From Kitasatospora phosalacinea (GTDB lineage: Bacteria > Actinomycetota > Actinomycetes > Streptomycetales > Streptomycetaceae), in NCBI RefSeq assembly GCF_030268885.1, contig NZ_BSSA01000004.1, positions 62,001 to 126,000 on the forward strand: a DNA stretch of 64,000 nt, read 5' to 3'. A model generated the notes under the pieces. It worked only from the letters and a program-made list of their open reading frames with translations, was not told where the DNA came from and searched no databases. How positions within the stretch are numbered: position 1 is the stretch's first letter; the number at the start of each line of letters is the position of its first letter. This document shows positions 31,760 through 38,891 of this stretch, one piece after another. Made by a program: the position numbers and the translations under genes.

Positions 31760-33247
31760 ATGTCTGACACCCTCCAGCCGGACCCGCGCCGGTGGAAGGC
31801 ACTCGTCTTCATCGCCCTCGCCCAACTCATGGTCGTCCTCGACGCGACCGTGGTGAACATCGCGCTCCCCGACGCCAAGAAGAGCCTCGGCTTCGCCGAC
31901 AGCACCACCCAGTGGGTGATCACCGCCTACGCCCTGGCCTTCGGCGGCCTGCTGCTGTTCGGCGGCCGCGTCGCGGACCTGTGGGGGCGCCGCCGGACCT
32001 TCATGGTCGGCCTGGTCGGCTTCGCCGCGGCCTCCGCGCTGGGCGGCGCCGCCGCCAACACCGCGATGCTGCTCGGCGCCCGCGCCCTGCAGGGCGTCTT
32101 CGGCGCACTGCTGGCGCCCGCCGCGCTGTCGCTGCTCGCCGTGATGTTCACCGACGGCAAGGAGCGCGCCAAGGCGTTCGGCATCTACGGCGCCGTGGCC
32201 GGCGGTGGCGGTGCGATCGGTCTGATCCTGGGCGGCGCCCTCACCGAGTACCTGAACTGGCGCTGGACCTTCTACGTCAACATCCCGTTCGCCGCGGTCG
32301 CCATCGCCGGTGCGGTCCTGGTCATCCGCGAGCCCGCGGTCGGCCTCAACCGCAACCGCCTGGACATCCCGGGCGTGCTGCTGGTCACCCTCGGCCTGGT
32401 CTCCCTGGTGTACGGCTTCACCCGGGCCGAGCAGAAGGGCTGGGGCGACACCAGCACCATCGGCCTGTTCGTCGCCGCCGCCGTGCTGCTGGTCGCGTTC
32501 GTGGTCGTCGAGAGCCGGGTCAAGGCCCCGCTGCTGCCGCTGCGCGTGGTCGCCGACCGCAACCGCGGCGGTGTCTACCTCTCGCTCGGCATGGCCGTGA
32601 TCGGCATGTTCGGCCTGTTCCTGTTCCTCACCCTCTACATGCAGGACGTGCTGGGCTACAAGCCGCTGGTCAACGGCTTCGCCTTCCTCCCGATGGTGGC
32701 CGGCATGGTCACCGGCTCGACCCAGATCGGCGCCCGCCTGATGACCCGGGTCCCGGCCCGGTTCCTGATGGCGCCCGGCTTCGTGGTCGCCTCGCTCGGC
32801 CTGCTGATCCTGACCCAGATCGAGGTCAACACCTCGTACTGGCAGATCCTGCCGGGCCTGGTCCTGATGGGTCTCGGCATGGGCACCGCGTTCATGCCCG
32901 CGATGAGCCTGGCCACCTACGGCGTCCAGCCGCGGGACGCCGGCGTCGCCTCGGCGATGGTCAACACCTCGCAGCAGGTCGGCGGCGCGATCGGCACCGC
33001 GCTGCTGAGCACCGTCGCGCACAGCGCGGGCACCTCGTGGGCCAAGGCTCACGCGGCCACCGCCACCGACCCGGCGCTGTTCGGCCTCCAGGCCCAGGTG
33101 CACTCCTACTCCGTCGCGATCTGGGCGGCCTTCGGCATCCTGCTGCTGGCGGGCGTCACCGCGGGCGTCCTGGTCAACGCCGGCAAGCCGGAGCACCACG
33201 CGGAGGGCGTCGAGGCCGAGGACGCCGTCCCGGTCATGGCGCACTGA
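31760..33247 (+). CDS. MFS drug exporter, DHA2 (14-TM) family
   Basis: 495 residues from ATG 31760 (a GTG at 31748 is the alternative). About 14 membrane helices. Motif A-like GGRVADLWGRRRTFMVG follows TM2, DATVVNIALP in TM1 matches the DHA2/EmrB-QacA group, and GIYGAVAGGGGAIGLILGG is the motif C antiporter signature. It should export a hydrophobic compound using the proton gradient. It is controlled by the upstream TetR (inference) and ends before a strong two-way terminator. Confidence 0.93.
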   Translation: MSDTLQPDPRRWKALVFIALAQLMVVLDATVVNIALPDAKKSLGFADSTTQWVITAYALAFGGLLLFGGRVADLWGRRRTFMVGLVGFAAASALGGAAANTAMLLGARALQGVFGALLAPAALSLLAVMFTDGKERAKAFGIYGAVAGGGGAIGLILGGALTEYLNWRWTFYVNIPFAAVAIAGAVLVIREPAVGLNRNRLDIPGVLLVTLGLVSLVYGFTRAEQKGWGDTSTIGLFVAAAVLLVAFVVVESRVKAPLLPLRVVADRNRGGVYLSLGMAVIGMFGLFLFLTLYMQDVLGYKPLVNGFAFLPMVAGMVTGSTQIGARLMTRVPARFLMAPGFVVASLGLLILTQIEVNTSYWQILPGLVLMGLGMGTAFMPAMSLATYGVQPRDAGVASAMVNTSQQVGGAIGTALLSTVAHSAGTSWAKAHAATATDPALFGLQAQVHSYSVAIWAAFGILLLAGVTAGVLVNAGKPEHHAEGVEAEDAVPVMAH

Positions 33248-33269
33248 CGCCCCACCGGCGCACCGCGCG

Positions 33270-33307
33270 CGAACGGCCCGCCCGGAACGCTCCGGGCGGG
33301 CCGTTCG
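33270..33307. terminator. Two-way terminator between the MFS and Uma2 genes
   Basis: Perfect 17-bp arms (33270-33286 and 33291-33307) around a 4-base loop. It lies between two convergent genes, 23 bp past the MFS stop and 6 bp past the Uma2 stop. Confidence 0.85.
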
Positions 33308-33312
33308 GCGTT

Positions 33313-33894
33313 TCAGCGGCTGAACTCCTTGAGCTCCTCGGTGTCGAGGATGACGTTCACCGGCTCCGGTAGTTCCACGACGTGCCCGTAGGCCAGGGTC
33401 ACGACGCTCCGGTACCGCCCGTCCTCGGGCTCGCTGTGCACCGAGAGCGCACCCGCGTCCCGGTCCACCAGCAGGAACACCGGGATGCCGGTCTCCGCGT
33501 ACGCCTTCGGCTTCTCGACCCGGTCACGCCGGTTGGCGTCGGCGTCGTACGAGGTCACCTCGACCACCATCAGCACTCCGGCCGGGTCGGCCCACTCGCC
33601 TTGGCCCGCGAAGTTCCGGCGCGGTGCGAGCGAGCCGTCGGGCTTGGCCAGCCCGTTGCGGTAGTTCGCCACCTGCAGGCCCTGCTCCGGGTAGAGCCGC
33701 AGGTCCGGGCGCTGTGCCATGCAGCGTTCCAGCAGCCACATGATGATTTCGCCGTGGTCGCCGTCGGGCACCGGCTTGACTCCGACCCTGCCGTTGATGA
33801 ACTCGAGCACCACGTCCTCCCGTTCGGCCGCCATGGCGATCTCCCTGAACTGCTCGAGTTCCATCTGCGGGCGCTCAGTCGTCATGACAGCCAT
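33313..33894 (-). CDS. Uma2 family (DUF820) putative restriction-like endonuclease
   Basis: 193 residues from ATG 33894, which has AAGGAGG 5 bases upstream. It has the PD-(D/E)xK-like layout of Uma2 proteins: FINGRVGVKPVP, then KPDGSLAPRRNF (catalytic Asp), VLMVVEVTS (Glu) and the Lys of RVEKPKAYAETGIP. Such genes occur in many scattered copies in actinomycetes and cyanobacteria; the biological role is unclear. No methyltransferase or defence gene is adjacent. Confidence 0.88.
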   Translation of the reverse strand: MAVMTTERPQMELEQFREIAMAAEREDVVLEFINGRVGVKPVPDGDHGEIIMWLLERCMAQRPDLRLYPEQGLQVANYRNGLAKPDGSLAPRRNFAGQGEWADPAGVLMVVEVTSYDADANRRDRVEKPKAYAETGIPVFLLVDRDAGALSVHSEPEDGRYRSVVTLAYGHVVELPEPVNVILDTEELKEFSR

Positions 33895-34302
33895 GGTGTC
33901 CTCCTTCGGCAGTTGCGGCGACAGTACGGGTCCGTCGACGGCCCGGCGTGCCGCGTTCCCCCTTCCTACCCGTCGGTAGCTGGGCTACAGTGTCGGCACG
34001 CGCCAGCGCCGGGCCTCGGGAGCCGCACCGGCAGGCTGCGTTCTCTTCTCCTGTGTGCGCGTCGGCGTCGCTTCATGATCTGGTCGGAGCGCCTGAGCAC
34101 CACGGCAGTGCCCCCTGGACGGAACCGGAGCGGACCGGTCCGTACCGCGGGGCGCCGCTGTCCTTCCTTCGGTTCTTCCGTTCCCGTTTCTCCCGTGCCG
34201 TCGGCACACCCTCCCCCGTCACACCCTCCGTCCGGGTTCGCGCTGTCGCGGCCGGGCGCCGACGGGGGCCGCGGCACGGGCCCATGACAAGGAGTCTGGA
34301 CT
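33895..34302. other. 408-bp region upstream of the dehydrogenase gene
   Basis: No gene is supported here; codon use is not coding-like in any frame. The left part holds the start signals of the Uma2 gene (minus strand) and, at 33963-33991, a candidate promoter for the dehydrogenase gene. The rest would be a transcribed leader of about 300 bases, with pyrimidine-rich stretches (34170-34230) and no recognised riboswitch. Confidence 0.5.
33963..33991 (+). promoter_or_regulatory. Candidate promoter with internal palindrome
   Basis: TACAGT (33986-33991) is a fair -10; TTCCTA sits 17 bp upstream. Between them lies CTACC-CGTC-GGTAG (33966-33979), a perfect palindrome placed where a TetR-type repressor would block polymerase. 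A second small inverted repeat, GTAGC-TGG-GCTAC, overlaps it. Confidence 0.45.
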
Positions 34303-36078
34303 ATGGAGCGTCCCTTCCCCACTGTTGCCGTGGTCGGCCTGGGCACCATGGGTGCCGGGGTGGCCGTGGCCCTCGCGCGCAGCGGGCGTCGGGTGATCGG
34401 CGTGGAGGCCGGTCCGACGCAGGCGCTGCGGGCGCTGGACCGGATCGAGGCGTCGACCGCGCGGGCGGTGGAGCGCGGGCGGCTGGAGGCCGACGAGCGG
34501 GCGGCGCTGCTGGCGCTGATCGAGGTCGGCGACGACCTGTCCGCGGCCGCGGCGGCCGACCTGGTGGTCGAGGAGGTCCCGGAGGACCTGGAGCTGAAGC
34601 GCTCGCTCTTCGCCGAGCTGGACCGGATCTGCCCGCCGGGGACGGTGCTGGCGACCGGGACGACGGCCCTGAGCGTGACCCGGATCGCGGCGGCCACCTC
34701 CCGTCCCGAGCGGGTGCTGGGCGTGCACTTCTTCAACCCGGTGCACACGATGCGCCTGGTGGAGGTGGTCCGCACGGTGCTGACGGACCCGCAGGCGGCC
34801 GAGCAGGTCGCCGAGTTGGCGCGCGACCTGGGCAAGGAGCCGGTGGCGGCGGGCGACCGGGCGGGGTTCATCGCCAACGGCCTGCTGTTCGCGTACCTCA
34901 ACCAGGCGGCGGCGATGTTCGAGTCCCGGTACGCGACCCGGGAGGACATCGACGCGGCGATGCGGCTGGGCTGCGGCCTGCCGATGGGCCCGCTGGCGCT
35001 GCTGGACCTGATCGGGATCGACACCGCCCGCACGGTGCTGGAGGCGATGTACGCGCAGTCCAAGGACCGGCTGCACGCCCCGGCGCCGATCCTGGGGCAG
35101 CTGGTCGCGGCGGGCCTGCTGGGCCGCAAGTCGGGCCGCGGCTTCTACACGTACGAGGCGCCGGGCTCCTCGAGGGCGGTGCCGGAGGCGCAGGCGGACG
35201 CGCGGCCGCGGGCGGCCGGGCGCGAGGTGCGCAGCATCGGCGTGTGCGGCAGCGGGACGATGGCGACCGGCATCGTGGAGGTGTTCGCGAAGGCGGGCTT
35301 CCCGGTGCTGCTGGCGGCCCGCAGCCAGGAGAAGGCGGAGCGGGCGAAGGCGCAGCTGGCCCGGTCGCTGGAGCGCTCGGTGGCCAGGGGCCGCCTGTCG
35401 GAGCAGGACCGGGACGCGGCGCTGGCCCTGGTGACGCCGACCGGCTCGTACCGGGACCTGGCGGAGGTCGACCTGGTGGTGGAGGCGGTGGCGGAGGACC
35501 TGGCGGTCAAGCGCGAGCTGTTCGCCGCCCTGGACGAGCTGGTCAAGCCGGGTGCGGTGCTGGCCACCACCACCTCCTCGCTGCCGGTGATCTCCTGCGC
35601 GACGGCGACCTCCCGGCCGCGGGACGTGGTGGGGATGCACTTCTTCAACCCGGCGCCCGCGATGAAGCTGGTGGAGGTGGTCTCCACGGTGCTGACCGCC
35701 GAGGACGTCACGGCCACCGTGCTGGAGCTGTGCGCGAAGGTGCGCAAGCACCCGGTGGAGTGCGGCGACCGGGCCGGTTTCATCGTGAACGCGCTGCTGT
35801 TCCCGTACCTGAACGACGCGGTGCGGATGCTGCAGGAGCACTACGCGACGGTGGACGACATCGACACCGCGATGAAGCTGGGCTGCGGCTACCCGATGGG
35901 GCCGTTCGAGCTGCTGGACGTGGTGGGGCTGGACGTGTCGCTGACCATCGAGCAGGTGCTGCACCAGGAGTTCCGGGAGCCGGGGCTGGCGGCGGCGCCG
36001 CTGCTGGAGCACCTGGTCGCGGCGGGGTGCCTGGGGCGCAAGACGGGGCGTGGTTTCCGCGACCACGCACGGCGATGA
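34303..36078 (+). CDS. Fused double 3-hydroxyacyl-CoA dehydrogenase of the ethylmalonyl-CoA locus
   Basis: 591 residues made of two complete copies of the same enzyme. Copy 1 (about 1-285) has GLGTMGAG and GVHFFNPVHTMRLVE; copy 2 (about 306-591) has GSGTMATG and GMHFFNPAPAMKLVE. Each has its own NAD loop, catalytic His and Glu, and a C-terminal dimer domain ending in GRKSGRGFY or GRKTGRGFR. It oxidises or reduces 3-hydroxybutyryl-CoA, giving crotonyl-CoA precursors for Ccr. A single protein can thus form the usual dimer internally. The first gene of the ethylmalonyl-CoA locus. Confidence 0.93.
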   Translation: MERPFPTVAVVGLGTMGAGVAVALARSGRRVIGVEAGPTQALRALDRIEASTARAVERGRLEADERAALLALIEVGDDLSAAAAADLVVEEVPEDLELKRSLFAELDRICPPGTVLATGTTALSVTRIAAATSRPERVLGVHFFNPVHTMRLVEVVRTVLTDPQAAEQVAELARDLGKEPVAAGDRAGFIANGLLFAYLNQAAAMFESRYATREDIDAAMRLGCGLPMGPLALLDLIGIDTARTVLEAMYAQSKDRLHAPAPILGQLVAAGLLGRKSGRGFYTYEAPGSSRAVPEAQADARPRAAGREVRSIGVCGSGTMATGIVEVFAKAGFPVLLAARSQEKAERAKAQLARSLERSVARGRLSEQDRDAALALVTPTGSYRDLAEVDLVVEAVAEDLAVKRELFAALDELVKPGAVLATTTSSLPVISCATATSRPRDVVGMHFFNPAPAMKLVEVVSTVLTAEDVTATVLELCAKVRKHPVECGDRAGFIVNALLFPYLNDAVRMLQEHYATVDDIDTAMKLGCGYPMGPFELLDVVGLDVSLTIEQVLHQEFREPGLAAAPLLEHLVAAGCLGRKTGRGFRDHARR

Positions 36079-36272
36079 CCGGCCGTCCGGCGCCCGTTCC
36101 GGGGGCCCGCCCGTCGTCCGCGGGCGGGGTCAACCCGCTTGTGGCACAGCCCCCTTGGGGCGTGGGCGCGGTCTCCTCGCGGTGGCCGCGGCCCGCCGTG
36201 GCGCCGCCGGTGGCGCCGGTGCGGCGGGGCAGGCCGGTCGGTGGCGCACCGGGGGCGTGTAGCGTTCCGGGC

Positions 36273-37175
36273 ATGGATCGCCAGACCTCGCCTCCCCCGC
36301 AGCAGCCGCCGGCCGCCGGGCCCGACCAGTCGCGTGCGGGTACGGAGTCCGGGCCGGGCAGTCGCCGGGCCGCCGCCCAGCGCCTGCAGATGCGCCAGGA
36401 CCTGACCGCCGCGGCGATGGAGCTGTTCGCCACCCAGGGGTACGAGGAGACGACGGTCGATCAGATCGCGGCCGCGGCCGGGGTGGCTCGGCGGACCTTC
36501 TTCCGGTACTTCCGGTCGAAGGAGGAGGCGATCTTCCCGGACCACGACGACACCCTGGTGCGGGTGGCGGACCTGCTGGCCAGCGCCGACGCCGAGGAGC
36601 ACCCGCTGGACGTGGTGTGCCGCGGCATCAAGGAGGTGCTGCGGATGTACGCCTCCACGCCGGAGATGTCGGTGGCCCGCTACCAGCTGATCCGGCAGGT
36701 CCCGGCGCTGCGCGAGCGGGAGATCGCGGTGGTCTCCCGCTACGAGCGGCTGTTCACCCGCTACCTGCTGGGCCGGTTCGACGCGGCCGAGCAGACGCCG
36801 CCGGGCTGGCAGCGCGGCGGGGACGACGACTCGATGCTGGCGGAGGTGTCGGCGGCGGCGGTGGTCGCGGCGCACAACCACGTGCTGCGGCGCTGGCTGC
36901 GGGCGGGCGGGCACGGCGACGTGGAGGCGCAGCTCGACCACTCCTTCGGGGTGATCCGGGGGACGTTCTGGCCGACCCCGCCGAGCGGGGCGCGCCGCCG
37001 CGGCGCCAGCCTGGCACCCGGTGCCAGTGGGGAGGGTGGGGAGGCCGAGGCGGTGAGCGCACTGAGTGCCAGTCCGGGCGGTGAGGTCCTGATCACAGTC
37101 GCTCGGACGGACGCACCGCTGGAGACGGTGGTGGATTCCATCCGAGCCGCCCTGGCCGGGAGAACTCCCGCGTAA
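36273..37175 (+). CDS. TetR family regulator of the ethylmalonyl-CoA locus
   Basis: 300 residues, long for TetR. A Pro/Gln-rich N-terminal tail of about 40 residues precedes the HTH (TVDQIAAAAGVARRTFFRYF at about 69-88, with FRSKEEAIFPDHD next). After the ligand domain is an unusual C-terminal extension (about 235-300), Gly/Ser-rich, whose coding DNA contains the palindrome at 37011-37027. It lies between the dehydrogenase and ccr genes, as in other streptomycetes, and is the likely regulator of the pathway. Confidence 0.9.
   Translation: MDRQTSPPPQQPPAAGPDQSRAGTESGPGSRRAAAQRLQMRQDLTAAAMELFATQGYEETTVDQIAAAAGVARRTFFRYFRSKEEAIFPDHDDTLVRVADLLASADAEEHPLDVVCRGIKEVLRMYASTPEMSVARYQLIRQVPALREREIAVVSRYERLFTRYLLGRFDAAEQTPPGWQRGGDDDSMLAEVSAAAVVAAHNHVLRRWLRAGGHGDVEAQLDHSFGVIRGTFWPTPPSGARRRGASLAPGASGEGGEAEAVSALSASPGGEVLITVARTDAPLETVVDSIRAALAGRTPA
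37011..37027. promoter_or_regulatory. CTGGCAC-N3-GTGCCAG palindrome inside the TetR gene
   Basis: A perfect 17-bp inverted repeat near the 3' end of the TetR coding region. The same TGGCAC-N3-GTGCCA core recurs upstream of ccr at 37315-37329. Confidence 0.5.
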
Positions 37176-37207
37176 CACAGGCGGTTTCCGCAGATCACCG
37201 GCGATTT

Positions 37208-37243
37208 CGAAGGCCCGTTCCCGCTGTCGGGAACGGGCCTTCG
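37208..37243 (+). terminator. Terminator after the TetR gene
   Basis: Perfect 16-bp arms (37208-37223 and 37228-37243) around a 4-base loop, 32 bp after the TetR stop. It makes ccr the start of a separate transcript. Confidence 0.82.
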
Positions 37244-37313
37244 GCCTGCCCGGGGCCGGTCGGCACGGCGTGTCCTTGCTCACGCCAGAACTTGGCACCG
37301 CGTGTCTTTACGA

Positions 37314-37330
37314 GTGGCACAGGGTGCCAC
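37314..37330. promoter_or_regulatory. GTGGCAC-N3-GTGCCAC palindrome upstream of ccr
   Basis: A perfect 17-bp inverted repeat in the 378-bp gap (37176-37553) before ccr. A further TGGCAC half-site lies at 37293-37298. Together with the terminator at 37208-37243 this is what the gap holds; the remaining leader to 37553 shows no recognised element. Confidence 0.6.
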
Positions 37331-37553
37331 TACCTTGTTCCCACCGGCTGCGGCGCCGCGGCTCCCCACCTCGGCGCGCCGTCTTCCGGCGTCCCCTACC
37401 CGGGGGGCGAGAACCAGCAGCACCCACGCGACACCCACCCACCGTCGCACCAGCCACGCACCACCCTCAGACCCTCAACGCGAAGCCGGTGTCCGCTCCC
37501 GGCTCCCCCAGACGCCCTGTGTCCCTCGCACAGGTACGCCTTCGGAGGCAGCC

Positions 37554-38891
37554 ATGCAGGAAATTCTCGACGCGATCCTCAGCGGCGACGCCACGTCCGC
37601 CGACTACGCCGCCCTGGCGCTGCCCGAGTCCTACCGGGCCGTGACGCTCCACAAGGACGAGGAGCAGATGTTCGCCGGCCTGGCCAGCCGGGACAAGGAC
37701 CCGCGCAAGTCGCTCCACCTGGACGACGTGCCGCTGCCCGAACTCGGCCCGGGCGAGGCCCTGGTGGCCGTGATGGCCAGCTCGGTCAACTACAACACCG
37801 TGTGGAGCTCGATCTTCGAGCCGGTCTCCACCTTCGGCTTCCTGGAGCGCTACGGCCGCCTCTCGCCGCTGACCGCGCGCCACGACCTGCCGTACCACGT
37901 GCTCGGCTCCGACCTGGCGGGCGTGGTGCTGCGCACCGGCGCCGGGGTCAACGCCTGGAAGCCCGGCGACGAGGTCGTCGCGCACTGCCTGTCGGTCGAA
38001 CTGGAGTCCCCGGACGGCCACAACGACACGATGATGGACCCGGAGCAGCGGATCTGGGGCTTCGAGACCAACTTCGGCGGCCTGGCCCAGATCGCCCTGG
38101 TGAAGACCAACCAGCTGCTGCCCAAGCCCAAGCACCTGACCTGGGAGGAGGCCGCCTCCCCGGGCCTGGTCAACTCCACCGCCTACCGGCAGCTGGTCTC
38201 GCGCAACGGCGCGGGCATGAAGCAGGGCGACAACGTGCTGATCTGGGGCGCCAGCGGCGGCCTCGGCTCGTACGCCACCCAGTACGCGCTGGCCGGCGGC
38301 GCCACCCCGATCTGCGTGGTCTCCAGCCCGCAGAAGGCGGAGATCTGCCGGGCGATGGGCGCCGAGGCGATCATCGACCGCTCCGCCGAGGGCTACCGGT
38401 TCTGGAAGGACGAGCAGAACCAGGACCCGCGCGAGTGGAAGCGCCTGGGCTCGAAGATCCGCGAGTTCACCGGCGGCGAGGACGTGGACATCGTCTTCGA
38501 GCACCCGGGCCGGGAGACCTTCGGCGCCTCGGTGTACGTCACCCGCAAGGGCGGCACCATCGTGACCTGCGCCTCCACCTCCGGCTACATGCACCAGTAC
38601 GACAACCGCTACCTGTGGATGTCGCTCAAGCGGATCGTCGGCTCGCACTTCGCCAACTACCGCGAGGCCTTCGAGGCCAACCGCCTGGTCGCCAAGGGCA
38701 GGATCCACCCGACCCTGTCCAAGGTCTACTCCCTGGAGGAGACCGGCCAGGCCGCCCTGGACGTGCACCACAACAAGCACCAGGGCAAGGTCGGCGTCCT
38801 GTGCCTGGCCCCGCAGGAGGGCCTGGGCGTGCGCGACCACGAGCTGCGGGCGCAGCACCTCACCAAGATCAACGCCTTCCGGGACGTCTGA
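37554..38891 (+). CDS. ccr: Crotonyl-CoA carboxylase/reductase
   Basis: 445 residues from ATG 37554 (GGAGG 5 bases upstream). A medium-chain dehydrogenase fold with the NADPH loop WGASGGLGSYATQ. The CO2-holding residues known from the Kitasatospora setae enzyme are all present at the same numbers: Asn 81, Phe 170, Glu 171 and His 365. It converts crotonyl-CoA, CO2 and NADPH to (2S)-ethylmalonyl-CoA, the key step of the ethylmalonyl-CoA pathway and a source of polyketide extender units. The stop TGA overlaps the next ATG by one base. Confidence 0.98.
   Translation: MQEILDAILSGDATSADYAALALPESYRAVTLHKDEEQMFAGLASRDKDPRKSLHLDDVPLPELGPGEALVAVMASSVNYNTVWSSIFEPVSTFGFLERYGRLSPLTARHDLPYHVLGSDLAGVVLRTGAGVNAWKPGDEVVAHCLSVELESPDGHNDTMMDPEQRIWGFETNFGGLAQIALVKTNQLLPKPKHLTWEEAASPGLVNSTAYRQLVSRNGAGMKQGDNVLIWGASGGLGSYATQYALAGGATPICVVSSPQKAEICRAMGAEAIIDRSAEGYRFWKDEQNQDPREWKRLGSKIREFTGGEDVDIVFEHPGRETFGASVYVTRKGGTIVTCASTSGYMHQYDNRYLWMSLKRIVGSHFANYREAFEANRLVAKGRIHPTLSKVYSLEETGQAALDVHHNKHQGKVGVLCLAPQEGLGVRDHELRAQHLTKINAFRDV

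Noticed and set aside
33313..33894. Uma2 gene as part of a restriction or defence island
   Set aside because: No methyltransferase, integrase or other defence gene lies nearby, and base composition equals that of the neighbours.
33895..34302. A protein gene in the gap before the dehydrogenase gene
   Set aside because: Open frames exist, but third-position G/C bias is absent in all of them and no ribosome site is seen.
37291..37330. TGGCAC near ccr as a sigma-54 (-24/-12) promoter
   Set aside because: The matching TTGC -12 element is absent at the needed distance and streptomycetes lack sigma-54. The perfect symmetry points to an operator.
37314..37330. CIRCE (HrcA) element
   Set aside because: The arms and 3-bp spacer do not fit the TTAGCACTC-N9-GAGTGCTAA layout.
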